Positions 25,459 to 34,395 of a stretch of DNA of 64,000 bases are shown here, piece after piece. The stretch lies in NCBI GenBank assembly GCA_900315955.1, contig ONBC01000028.1, positions 1 through 64,000 on the forward strand, in the 5' to 3' direction. The position numbers and the translations under genes are program-made. Source of the DNA: an uncultured Prevotella sp. (lineage in GTDB: Bacteria; Bacteroidota; Bacteroidia; Bacteroidales; Bacteroidaceae). Under the pieces are notes generated by a model. That model ran no database searches. It was given only the letters and a program-made list of their open reading frames with translations, and was not told the origin of the DNA. Within the stretch, counting starts at the first letter, position 1. Every line of letters begins with the position of its first letter.

Positions 25459-26697
25459 ATGAATTACACGAACTTATTCAAGATAGCACTCCGGGCCATC
25501 GGAGCCAACAAGATGCGGTCGTTTCTCACAGCTTTGGGTATCATCATCGGCGTGGCCTCCGTCATCACGATGCTTGCCATCGGACAGGGCTCCAAACGGA
25601 GTATCCAGGCGAACATCGCAGAGATGGGATCCAACATGATCATGATCCATCCGGGGCAGGACATGAAAGGTGGCGTTCGCCAGGACGCTTCTTCGATGGA
25701 GACCCTCAAGCTCACCGACTATGAGACGCTGAAGAATGAATGCGACTATATTAAAGCCATCTCACCCGTTGTGAGCAGCTCCGGACAGTTTATCTACGGG
25801 AACAACAACACACAGTCGACACTCTATGGTGTCAATCGCGATTACCTCACCATACGCCAGCTCACGGTAGCCGACGGCGACTGCTTCACCGACGAGGACA
25901 TCAAATCCAATGCCAAGGTCTGTATCCTCGGACAGACCGTCGCCGACTACCTCTTCCCCAACGGCAGTGATCCTGTCGGCAAGGTAGTGCGATTCAACTC
26001 CACCCCCTTCCGTGTCGTAGGCGTGCTGAAGAAGAAAGGCTACAACTCCATGGGCATGGACCAGGACGATCTCGTACTGGCTCCTTACACATCCGTCATG
26101 AAACGTATCCTCTCGCAGACTTATCTGTCGGAGATCCAGGCCTCGGCCATCACGGAGGGAGTGACGGACCAGGCCGTAGACGAGATGACATCGATCCTCC
26201 GCCGTACTCATAAACTGAAAGACGCTACCGACACACAGGAAGCGGATGAGGACGACTTCAATATCCGTTCTCAGGAAGAGCTCTCCACGATGATGAACTC
26301 CACCACCAGCATGCTCACAATTCTGTTAGGCTGTGTGGCAGGGATCTCGCTCGTCGTCGGTGGTATCGGTATCATGAACATCATGTATGTCAGTGTTACG
26401 GAGCGCACCCGGGAGATCGGCCTGCGTATGAGTGTCGGTGCCCGTGGGGTGGATATCCTCAACCAGTTCCTCATCGAAGCCATCATGATGTCGGTCACCG
26501 GAGGCGTTATCGGAATCATCCTCGGCGTAGGTGCCAGCTATGCCGTCAAGCTCATTGCCGGCTGGCCTATCTATATCGAGCCTTGGACCATCCTCATGTC
26601 CTTCGCTGTCTGTACCTTCACCGGCGTGTTCTTTGGCTGGTACCCGGCCAAGAAAGCCGCAATGCTGGATCCTATCGAGGCTATCAGATACGAATAA
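25459..26697 (+). CDS. MacB-type ABC transporter permease
   Basis: 412 residues. One N-terminal membrane helix (about 18-40), a large periplasmic core (about 45-280, MacB_PCD type), then three C-terminal helices of the FtsX fold (about 290-400) with GGIGIMNIMYVSVTERTREI. It couples ATP hydrolysis to a mechanical movement that pushes substrate through the adaptor and TolC-type duct. The substrate (macrolide, peptide or lipid) cannot be told from sequence. It is 20 bases after the ATPase gene and ends the operon. Confidence 0.92.
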   Translation: MNYTNLFKIALRAIGANKMRSFLTALGIIIGVASVITMLAIGQGSKRSIQANIAEMGSNMIMIHPGQDMKGGVRQDASSMETLKLTDYETLKNECDYIKAISPVVSSSGQFIYGNNNTQSTLYGVNRDYLTIRQLTVADGDCFTDEDIKSNAKVCILGQTVADYLFPNGSDPVGKVVRFNSTPFRVVGVLKKKGYNSMGMDQDDLVLAPYTSVMKRILSQTYLSEIQASAITEGVTDQAVDEMTSILRRTHKLKDATDTQEADEDDFNIRSQEELSTMMNSTTSMLTILLGCVAGISLVVGGIGIMNIMYVSVTERTREIGLRMSVGARGVDILNQFLIEAIMMSVTGGVIGIILGVGASYAVKLIAGWPIYIEPWTILMSFAVCTFTGVFFGWYPAKKAAMLDPIEAIRYE

Positions 26698-26749
26698 AAA
26701 GCGTAACGACATCGTGACACATACGAGGCGCGTTGGCATTAAGTGTTTC

Positions 26750-26880
26750 ATGTCCCCGAAGAGGACACACTATGAATAACCCCGAATCGTCGAACTTTTG
26801 TGAGGAAGAAACCTCACAAAAGTGAGCGATCCGGGGTAAATCGTTAAAACCGCTGATGTCCTGAGAGGACTCATGTGAAT
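26750..26880. repeat. Long palindromic intergenic element
   Basis: A nested hairpin: CCCCGAATCG (26780-26789) with CGATCCGGGG (26827-26836), enclosing ACTTTTGTGAGG (26794-26805) with CCTCACAAAAGT (26812-26823). It is flanked by two related GTCC...GAGGAC units (about 26751-26767 and 26857-26870). It occupies the convergent gap between the permease and carB, and could be a REP-like mobile repeat and act as a terminator. Confidence 0.6.
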
Positions 26881-26938
26881 GCATGCGGAGGAATTCGCAG
26901 GCTCCTAAGATAAGGGGAGAAGAGGGCTTATATGAAAA

Positions 26939-29900
26939 TTAGTATTCACCCCAGGCCTTGATATCGATGTCGTCGAGTTTGAGCGTGGTAAAGGCATTGA
27001 TGAAGGCGGAAGCCAGCCTGCTGTTCGTGATCAACGGCACGTTCAGGTCGATGGCAGCACGGCGGATCTTATAACCGTTGGTCAGTTCCCCTGCCGTGAG
27101 ATCCTTCGGGATGTTCACCACCATGTCAATCTTCTTCTCGTGAAGCAGTTCGAGCGCCTGTGGCTTCTTGTCTTGCTCCGAGGGCCAGTAGACCAGCGTG
27201 TTCTCCACACCGTTGTCGGTGAGATACCGGGAGGTACCAGGTGTAGCGAAGAGCTCATAACCGTGCTCCACGAGGCGTTTGGCAGCATCGAGCATGTCAG
27301 CTTTCTGCTTCGCTCCACCGGTAGAGAGCAGTACCGTGTGCTTCGGAATGCGCTGTCCGACAGCGAGCTCAGCCTTCAACAGTGCCTGGTTGGTGTCGTC
27401 ACCGAGACAGCCGACCTCACCCGTAGAGCTCATGTCCACACCGAGCACCGGGTCAGCTTTCTGTAAGCGATTGAAAGAGAACTGCGAGGCTTTGATGCCG
27501 ACATAGTCGAGGTCGAAGAGGCTCTTGGCTGGTCTCTCCACAGGCACGCCGAGCATGATCTTTGTAGCGAGCTCGATGAAGTTTAGCTTCAGCACCTTGC
27601 TCACGAACGGGAACGAACGTGAACTGCGGAGGTTACACTCGATGACGAGGATGTCGTTCTCACGCGCCATATACTGAATATTGAACGGACCGTTGATATG
27701 CAGGGCAGCAGCGATCTTACGGCTCACGCGCTTGATGCGGCGCACCGTCTCCACATACAGTTTCTGCGGCGGCAGCTGAAGGGTAGCATCACCGGAGTGA
27801 ACACCGGCAAACTCTATATGCTCGGAGATAGCGTATGCCATAACCTCACCATTGCGGGCCACGGCATCGAAGTCGATCTCCTTGGCGTGCTCAATAAACT
27901 TTGACACGACGACAGGATGATCCTCACTTACGTTGGCAGCGAGCTGGAGGAAGCGGTGAAGCTCATCATTGTTGGAACAAACGTTCATGGCTGCACCCGA
28001 GAGGACGTAAGACGGACGTACGAGCACGGGGAAGCCGACACGCTTGACAAACTTGTCGATATCGTCCATGCTCTTCAGTGCACTCCATTCCGGCTGGTTG
28101 ATGCCGAGCTCGTTGAGCATCGAGGAGAACTTGGCACGGTCCTCGGCGCGGTCGATATCCTTAGCCTGTGTGCCCAAGATAGTGACGTTCTGCTCGTCGA
28201 GGTACATGGCGAGGTTGTTCGGAATCTGTCCGCCTGTAGAGACGATGACTCCGTAAGGCTGCTCGAGGTCGATGATATCCATGACACGCTCGAAAGTGAG
28301 CTCATCGAAGTAGAGGCGGTCGCACATATCATAGTCGGTGGAGACCGTCTCGGGGTTATAGTTGATCATGATGGAGCGGTACCCTTGCTTGCGGATGGTA
28401 TGCAGTGCCTGCACGCCGCACCAGTCGAACTCTACGGAGGAGCCGATGCGGTATGCGCCCGATCCGAGCACGATGACAGACCGGTGATCGTTGGAGAAGT
28501 CGATGTCGCTCTTCACGCCGGCATAGGTCATGTAGAGGTAGTTGGTCTGCGCGGGATACTCAGCAGCTAAGGTGTCGATCTGCTTCACGACAGGCAGGAT
28601 GCCATAGTTCTTGCGGAGGCTGCGCACGACAAGCAGCGCCTTGTGCATGTTGCCGATCTCTTTCTCCAAACCCACGGCGCGGGCTATCTGGAAGTCGGTG
28701 AAGCCATAGACTTTTGCTTCGCGGAGCAGCTCCTTGTCGAGCGTGTTGATGTTGCATTTCTTCAGCCGCTCATCGATATCAATGATATGCTTGAGCTTAT
28801 AGAGGAACCATCGGTCGATCTTCGTCAGATTGTGAATCTCATCCACAGTATAGCCTTTGTGCATGGCTTTGGAGATGACGAAGACACGCTTGTCGGTAGG
28901 CTCCGTGAGCGACTTGTCGATGTCAGGGATCTCGAGCTCCTTGTTTTCTACAAACCCGTGCATGCCCTGGCCGATCATACGGAGACCTTTCTGGATGGCT
29001 TCCTCGAAGTTGCGTCCGATAGCCATCACCTCACCGACCGACTTCATGCTGGAGCCGAGCTCCTTGTCCACGCCCCGGAACTTGCTGAGGTCCCAGCGCG
29101 GAATCTTACAGACGACATAGTCGAGCGCCGGCTCGAAGAACGCCGAGGTAGTCTTCGTGACCGAGTTCTTCAGTTCGAAGAGCCCGTAGCCCAGTCCGAG
29201 CTTGGCTGCCACGAAGGCGAGGGGGTATCCTGTAGCTTTCGAAGCGAGAGCAGAGGAGCGTGACAGACGGGCGTTGACCTCGATGACGCGGTAGTCTTCT
29301 GAGTTAGGGTCGAAAGCATACTGCACGTTGCATTCGCCTACGATCCCGATGTGTCGCACAATCTTGATAGACAGCGCGCGCAGCTTATGGTATTCCGAGT
29401 TGGTGAGTGTCTGCGAAGGAGCGATGACGATACTCTCACCCGTATGGATGCCGAGGGGGTCGAAGTTCTCCATGTTACAGACCGTGATGCAGTTGTCGTA
29501 GCCATCGCGGACGACCTCATACTCAATCTCTTTCCATCCTTTCAGACTTTTCTCCACGAGCACCTGTGGAGAGAAGGAGAAGGCTTTCTCACAGATCTTA
29601 CGAAGCTCGTTGTCGTTGTCGGCAAAGCCCGATCCCAGTCCTCCGAGCGCATAAGCAGCGCGGACGATGACGGGATAGCCTAAGTCGTGGGCAGCCTTGA
29701 GCGCCTGATCCATATTCTCACAGGCCTCACTCTTGATGGTCTTGACATCAATCTCATCGAGCTTCTCCACGAAGCGCTCGCGGTCTTCGGTGTCCATGAT
29801 GGCGCGGACCGGCGTGCCGAGCACCTTGACGTTGTATTTCTCTAAGACACCGCTCTCTTCAAGCTTCACACCGCAGTTGAGTGCTGTCTGGCCACCGAAA

Positions 29901-30163
29901 GAAAGGAGGATGCCGTCGGGGTGTTCCTTGGCGATGACACGCTCCACGAAGTAAGGCTGCACCGGGAGGAAATAGATCTGGTCAGCCACGCCCTCGGAAG
30001 TCTGCACCGTAGCAATGTTGGGATTGATAAGTACGGTTTCAATGCCTTCCTCGCGCAGTGCCTTCAGTGCTTGAGAACCAGAGTAATCGAACTCACCTGC
30101 CTCACCAATCTTCAAGGCACCGGAGCCGAGAAGAAGAACCTTCTTTATATCGTTGTTTTTCAT
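26939..30163 (-). CDS. carB: Carbamoyl-phosphate synthase large subunit
   Basis: 1074 residues, the standard length. Two homologous ATP-grasp halves (about 1-400 and 550-930) carry duplicated motifs such as GSGALKIGEAGEFDYSG and GSGAYRIGSSVEFDWCG. A C-terminal MGS-like allosteric domain (about 940-1070) is present. With CarA it makes carbamoyl phosphate from glutamine-derived ammonia, bicarbonate and two ATP for pyrimidines and arginine. Its ATG overlaps the carA stop by one base (TAATG), so the subunits are coupled. Confidence 0.96.
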   Translation of the reverse strand: MKNNDIKKVLLLGSGALKIGEAGEFDYSGSQALKALREEGIETVLINPNIATVQTSEGVADQIYFLPVQPYFVERVIAKEHPDGILLSFGGQTALNCGVKLEESGVLEKYNVKVLGTPVRAIMDTEDRERFVEKLDEIDVKTIKSEACENMDQALKAAHDLGYPVIVRAAYALGGLGSGFADNDNELRKICEKAFSFSPQVLVEKSLKGWKEIEYEVVRDGYDNCITVCNMENFDPLGIHTGESIVIAPSQTLTNSEYHKLRALSIKIVRHIGIVGECNVQYAFDPNSEDYRVIEVNARLSRSSALASKATGYPLAFVAAKLGLGYGLFELKNSVTKTTSAFFEPALDYVVCKIPRWDLSKFRGVDKELGSSMKSVGEVMAIGRNFEEAIQKGLRMIGQGMHGFVENKELEIPDIDKSLTEPTDKRVFVISKAMHKGYTVDEIHNLTKIDRWFLYKLKHIIDIDERLKKCNINTLDKELLREAKVYGFTDFQIARAVGLEKEIGNMHKALLVVRSLRKNYGILPVVKQIDTLAAEYPAQTNYLYMTYAGVKSDIDFSNDHRSVIVLGSGAYRIGSSVEFDWCGVQALHTIRKQGYRSIMINYNPETVSTDYDMCDRLYFDELTFERVMDIIDLEQPYGVIVSTGGQIPNNLAMYLDEQNVTILGTQAKDIDRAEDRAKFSSMLNELGINQPEWSALKSMDDIDKFVKRVGFPVLVRPSYVLSGAAMNVCSNNDELHRFLQLAANVSEDHPVVVSKFIEHAKEIDFDAVARNGEVMAYAISEHIEFAGVHSGDATLQLPPQKLYVETVRRIKRVSRKIAAALHINGPFNIQYMARENDILVIECNLRSSRSFPFVSKVLKLNFIELATKIMLGVPVERPAKSLFDLDYVGIKASQFSFNRLQKADPVLGVDMSSTGEVGCLGDDTNQALLKAELAVGQRIPKHTVLLSTGGAKQKADMLDAAKRLVEHGYELFATPGTSRYLTDNGVENTLVYWPSEQDKKPQALELLHEKKIDMVVNIPKDLTAGELTNGYKIRRAAIDLNVPLITNSRLASAFINAFTTLKLDDIDIKAWGEY

Positions 30164-31239
30164 TACTTCAATGTTTCAATAAACTTGTCGAACATAAATT
30201 CAGTGTCCACAGGACCGGAGCAAGCCTCTGGATGGAACTGTGAGGAGAACCAGGGATTGGTCTTATGACGGATTCCCTCGTTGGAGCCATCGTTCATATT
30301 GACGAAGAGCTCTTCCCATTCGGAGCCGAGCGTCGAAGCGTCTACGGCATAGCCGTGGTTCTGGGAAGTGATATAACAGTGGTTGGTTCCCACTAAGCGC
30401 ACGGGCTGGTTGTGTGAGCGGTGACCATATTTGAGCTTGTAGATGGTTGCTCCTGCTGCTTTACCGAGCAGCTGGTTACCCATGCAGATGCCGCAGACAG
30501 GCTTGCGGCTGGCGCTCAGCTGTTTCTTGAGAATATCCACGGCAGCCTGGCAGGTGTCCGGGTCACCGGGACCGTTGGCAAGGAACAGACCGTCAAAGTC
30601 CATGTCCGTATAGTCGTAGTTCCAAGGCACTCGGATGACCTCCACACCGCGGTTGATGAGACAGCGGATGATGTTTGCCTTGACACCGCAGTCGACGAGC
30701 ACCACTTTCTTCCCTGCACCCTCATTATAGCGGATGATGTCCTTGCACGACACTTTGTCTACAAAGTTGACACCGGAGTAGTCGGCATGGGGAATGTTCT
30801 CAGGCTCATCGTCAAACACGATGGATCCCATCATGACACCGTGCTCACGCAGCACCTTTGTCAGCTGGCGCGTGTCGATGCCCGTGATGCCGGGGATATG
30901 CTCGCGCTTGAGCCAGGAAGCCAGTGTCTCCACACCGTTCCAGTGGCTGAACTGCTCGCTGTAGTCGGCACAGATCATGGCGGCTACATAAATCTTGTCA
31001 CTCTCCATGAACGTAGGCAGCCCATTCTTCTCAAACGTGAAAGGAGGCACACCGTAGTTGCCGATAAGCGGATAGGTGAACGTGAGGATTTGCCCGGCAT
31101 AAGATGGGTCAGTCAACGACTCGGGATAACCCATCATGGCGGTGTTGAAAACAACCTCGCCGGCTACCGGAGCATCATAACCAAAGGATTGGCCATGAAA
31201 CTTTGTGCCGTCGGATAATATCAAGGTAACATTCTTCAT
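30163..31239 (-). CDS. carA: Carbamoyl-phosphate synthase small (glutaminase) subunit
   Basis: 358 residues. An N-terminal CPSase domain (about 1-135) is followed by a class I glutamine amidotransferase domain with the nucleophile elbow PVCGICMGNQLLGKA (Cys about 243) and catalytic His-Glu in FHPEACSG near the C-terminus. It hydrolyses glutamine and passes ammonia to CarB. It lies 44 bases after the PurF-type gene and overlaps carB. Confidence 0.95.
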   Translation of the reverse strand: MKNVTLILSDGTKFHGQSFGYDAPVAGEVVFNTAMMGYPESLTDPSYAGQILTFTYPLIGNYGVPPFTFEKNGLPTFMESDKIYVAAMICADYSEQFSHWNGVETLASWLKREHIPGITGIDTRQLTKVLREHGVMMGSIVFDDEPENIPHADYSGVNFVDKVSCKDIIRYNEGAGKKVVLVDCGVKANIIRCLINRGVEVIRVPWNYDYTDMDFDGLFLANGPGDPDTCQAAVDILKKQLSASRKPVCGICMGNQLLGKAAGATIYKLKYGHRSHNQPVRLVGTNHCYITSQNHGYAVDASTLGSEWEELFVNMNDGSNEGIRHKTNPWFSSQFHPEACSGPVDTEFMFDKFIETLK

Positions 31240-31283
31240 CTGATGTTGTTTTAGAAGGCTTTATTGAATGGCATTCTTGTTGA

Positions 31284-33122
31284 TTAGATGCCAAGGTTTG
31301 TTTTCCCGTAGACGCTCACGTAATAGTTGATGAACGCCTGAATACACATTCTTTTTCCTCCGGGCGTGGGGTAGTGACCGGAAAAGTACCAGTCGCCACG
31401 GTTCTCGGGGATAGCACGGTGGAGACCGTCGAGCGACTGATAGACGATGTCTACGGGTGTCTTCATGTCGTCAGGTTTGAGCATCTCTACGATCTTACGG
31501 TTGATCTCCTCCACCGTGAACGGCTTGTAGATGTCGCGCACGCGGTTGTGCATCTCTTTGAGCGGCTTCTTGAGCTCGTCCTTGCATGCTTTGTAGGTGT
31601 CGTGGATGAGTTGCTCCATGCCACGGTCGTGGATGAGCGCTATCGTAGCGCGGAAGACGCAGAACTCTTCCAGGCTCGGCATGTCGATGCCATAATAGTC
31701 GGGATAACGGATCTGGGGCGCCGAACTGACGATGACGATCTTCTTCGGATGGAGCCGGTCAAGAATATGGAGGATACTCTTTCTCAGAGTCGTTCCACGC
31801 ACGATGCTGTCATCGATAATGACGAGGTTGTCTTTATAAGGTTCTATCGACCCGTAGGTGACATCATAGACGTGCGCCGCGAGGTCGTCGCGTGCAGTAC
31901 CCTCAGTGATGAATGTGCGGAGCTTAATATCTTTCCATGCCACTTTCTCGGAGCGCACGTCGCGGCTGAGGATGGTCTTCAGCTCGTCATAGTTCGGCTG
32001 ATGACCGAGTGTCAGAATCGCATTGATATCCTGTTCGCGCTGATAGCTCTTGAATCCTTCTATCAAGCCGTAATAAGCCACTTCTGCGGTGTTGGGAATG
32101 AAGGAGATGACGGTGTGCGCCGTGTCTCCTCCGACAGCATCGAGCACCTGCGGGGTGAGCTGCTCGCCGAGCTGCTTGCGCTCGCGGTAGATATCCCTGT
32201 CGGAGCCGCGTGAGAAATAGATATGCTCAAAGGAGCATTTATAGTCCTCCTCCTCAGGAAGGATTTGTTTTTCGAGCGATTCGCCGTTGGCTCTTACGAG
32301 GAGGGCGGCACCGGGCGTGAGCTCGTGGATATCGTCATATTCGAGGTCGAACGTGGTCTGGAGCACAGGGCGCTCCGAGGCAAGCACTACCACCTCGTCG
32401 TTCTTATACCAAAAAGCGGGACGGATGCCATGAGGATCTCTCATAGCAAACATCTCGCCACTACCGGTGATGCCACACATGACGTAACCTCCGTCAAAAT
32501 GGTTCATCGTGGTCTTCAGAACATTCTCCATACGCACGTGCTGATCGATGAAACGCGTAATGTCCGTGTCTGTCAGTCCGCGCTGCTTGGCATTGATGAA
32601 GTTGCGCTCCACCTCTCGGTCGAGGCGGTGCCCCATAAGCTCCAAAGTGATATACGTATCGCTGTAGATACGCGGACACTGTCCCTGCTTGGTGAGGTCC
32701 TTGAAGACTTCCTCGACATTGGTCATGTTGAAGTTGCCGCAGATGCAGAGGTTCTTTGCTTTCCAGTTGTTACGGCGAAGGAACGGGTGCACATACTTCA
32801 CACCGCTCTTGCCGGTTGTGGAGTAGCGCAGATGACCCATATAAAGCTCCCCGGCAAACGGCAGCTCATCGTAAGCCTCGGTGTCCACTTCCTCTTCTTT
32901 CATCACCTGTCTGATCTGACGGTTCGCCGCGCCGAAGATCTCGGTGATGGCATTGGCTCCCTCAGCGCGCTCCCTGAACATGTATTCGTGTCCGGGTTTG
33001 GTGTTGAGCTTGACAGAGGCTATGCCCCACTTCCAGCTGCCATATTTCTTTTGGTAATAGCTCAGTGGCTTCAAAAGGCGTATCAAAGCAACGCCGCAGT
33101 CTTCATGGATATTATGTTCCAT
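31284..33122 (-). CDS. Amidophosphoribosyltransferase-like class II glutamine amidotransferase (PurF family), long form
   Basis: 612 residues, longer than typical PurF (about 470-510). A presumptive nucleophile Cys9 (HEDCGV) would be exposed after removal of an eight-residue propeptide; the Ntn domain includes GHLRYSTTG (about 94-102) and CGNFNMTN. The phosphoribosyltransferase part carries the PRPP loop VIIDDSIVRGTT (about 433-444). PurF makes phosphoribosylamine in the first purine step. It is placed first in an operon with carAB, linking purine and pyrimidine use of glutamine. Since the form is divergent, a related but distinct activity is possible. Confidence 0.8.
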   Translation of the reverse strand: MEHNIHEDCGVALIRLLKPLSYYQKKYGSWKWGIASVKLNTKPGHEYMFRERAEGANAITEIFGAANRQIRQVMKEEEVDTEAYDELPFAGELYMGHLRYSTTGKSGVKYVHPFLRRNNWKAKNLCICGNFNMTNVEEVFKDLTKQGQCPRIYSDTYITLELMGHRLDREVERNFINAKQRGLTDTDITRFIDQHVRMENVLKTTMNHFDGGYVMCGITGSGEMFAMRDPHGIRPAFWYKNDEVVVLASERPVLQTTFDLEYDDIHELTPGAALLVRANGESLEKQILPEEEDYKCSFEHIYFSRGSDRDIYRERKQLGEQLTPQVLDAVGGDTAHTVISFIPNTAEVAYYGLIEGFKSYQREQDINAILTLGHQPNYDELKTILSRDVRSEKVAWKDIKLRTFITEGTARDDLAAHVYDVTYGSIEPYKDNLVIIDDSIVRGTTLRKSILHILDRLHPKKIVIVSSAPQIRYPDYYGIDMPSLEEFCVFRATIALIHDRGMEQLIHDTYKACKDELKKPLKEMHNRVRDIYKPFTVEEINRKIVEMLKPDDMKTPVDIVYQSLDGLHRAIPENRGDWYFSGHYPTPGGKRMCIQAFINYYVSVYGKTNLGI

Positions 33123-33162
33123 TTTGTTTAATCCCTCTTTTATTTAATCCCGTCAGGAAATC

Positions 33163-33942
33163 TTATTTGAGAATCGTCAATACCAAAGATGCTACTGTTG
33201 TAGCCCATCCTAAGACCGTAATCCACAAAGTTGTCCACTGACCGGTAGACGACTGCACGGTCTTCTGCTTGGTCGGCTGAACATAAACTATGTCATTTTG
33301 CTTGAGGTAATAGTAAGGATCGTTGAAAATCTGACCCTTTGTCATGTCGTAACGATGGATATGCTTCTGTCCGGTAGAATCTTCGCGGACAAGAAGAATG
33401 TTGGTACGCTTACCGTACATAGAGAGGTCGCCGGACTGGGCTATTGCCTCTACGATATTGATTTTCTCATCGGGCACGTCGAGAACCTTTGATCCTAATT
33501 CACCGATCATCGTAACTCGGAAACTCTTCAGCCGGCAAATAACCACAGGCTTCTCTTTCGCGGAGAGATAAGGCTTCAGCATCACGGCAATCGTGTCCTC
33601 CACCTGGGGCCTCGTCATTCCTCCGACATGGATTCTGCCTAAAACAGGGAAGTTGATCGTTCCATCGTTGTCTACGAGATAGCCTGTGATGTTGTTGTTT
33701 CCATTGTTAAAAGACTGACCATTAGAAAAGAGATTGAAAGGCTCCGATGCTTCCGGATTAGAGGTCTTTACAATAATCGTCAACTCGTCGTTAGGCATAA
33801 TCTTCGTTTCGGGAAGACCCTTGGAAGACGCTAAGTTCAGAGAATCGATGTCTTGGAAATAAGTAAAATTACGCATGCTCTGGCAGCCCTCCATAAAAAA
33901 GAGAATGGCAACCGCTACTACTGAAAAAAGGATTTTCTTCAT
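33163..33942 (-). CDS. Wza-like polysaccharide export lipoprotein
   Basis: 259 residues. A lipoprotein signal with Cys20 (FMEGC) is followed by a Poly_export domain (about 40-140: PNDELTIIVKTS, INFPVLGRI) and an SLBB-type domain (about 145-225). A C-terminal hydrophobic helix (about 235-257) would cross the outer membrane, as in Wza. It forms an export channel for capsule or exopolysaccharide. The expected Wzc-type kinase and glycosyltransferases are absent around it. A TAACTTTG box lies at 33973-33980. The PurF-type gene starts 41 bases downstream and may be co-transcribed. Confidence 0.87.
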   Translation of the reverse strand: MKKILFSVVAVAILFFMEGCQSMRNFTYFQDIDSLNLASSKGLPETKIMPNDELTIIVKTSNPEASEPFNLFSNGQSFNNGNNNITGYLVDNDGTINFPVLGRIHVGGMTRPQVEDTIAVMLKPYLSAKEKPVVICRLKSFRVTMIGELGSKVLDVPDEKINIVEAIAQSGDLSMYGKRTNILLVREDSTGQKHIHRYDMTKGQIFNDPYYYLKQNDIVYVQPTKQKTVQSSTGQWTTLWITVLGWATTVASLVLTILK

Positions 33943-33972
33943 CTTATGATTTTATCGAATGCTTTGCTTGTG

Positions 33973-33980
33973 CAAAGTTA
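33973..33980 (-). promoter_or_regulatory. Promoter box of the Wza-like gene
   Basis: TAACTTTG followed by CA on the minus strand, about 30 bases before the ATG. The same transcript may continue into the PurF-type/carAB genes, since the gap is only 41 bases. Confidence 0.6.
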
Positions 33981-34058
33981 AGACTTATTTTTCAAAGAGT
34001 AATTGTGGCAGAGAATAAAGAAAAAGTGGAAAAATAATAGTTGATAAAGAAAAATATG

Positions 34059-34066
34059 TAATTTTG
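34059..34066 (+). promoter_or_regulatory. Promoter box of the small protein / asparaginase pair
   Basis: TAATTTTG followed by CA, 55 bases before ATG 34122, divergent from the Wza-like gene. Confidence 0.55.
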
Positions 34067-34121
34067 CAAATAGGAATACAGACAGTTACTATTTTAGATA
34101 AAACTAAATTTGGAGAAATAC

Positions 34122-34385
34122 ATGATGAAAGACGAACATTGGTTGGAGACCTGGGAAGCATATATGGCTTATATGAAAAAGAATAAGCACAGGCCATCGA
34201 AATATCATCCGGAAGACAGAAAGCTGGTTAACTGGCTTAAATATAATCGCAAGGTGAGGAACAAAGGGCTTCTCAGTGAGAGTCGGATGAAGAAATTGGA
34301 AGAGCTCTTGAAAGTAGCTGAGCAGTTCAGACGAGTCAATCAGCATCAGTATCTCCATCAAGCGGATGTCGACAATAAAGGATAA
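34122..34385 (+). CDS. Small protein resembling a helicase-associated (HA) domain
   Basis: 87 residues from ATG 34122; a second ATG is at 34125 and an upstream TTG at 34110 is less likely. The pattern W-x3-W-x2-Y...HRPSKYHPEDRKLVNWLKYNR...GLLSESRMKKLEEL matches the helicase-associated repeat in spacing of Trp/Tyr, W-L-x2-N/Q-R, G-x-L and R-x2-x-L. Such modules are thought to bind nucleic acid. Here it stands alone without a helicase. It precedes the asparaginase start by 10 bases and shares its promoter. Confidence 0.6.
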   Translation: MMKDEHWLETWEAYMAYMKKNKHRPSKYHPEDRKLVNWLKYNRKVRNKGLLSESRMKKLEELLKVAEQFRRVNQHQYLHQADVDNKG

Positions 34386-34395
34386 GTATTTGGTT

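Noticed and set aside
31374..33131. Two long antisense frames opposite the PurF-type gene
   Set aside because: The minus-strand enzyme has clear Ntn and PRPP motifs; the plus-strand frames have biased composition only.
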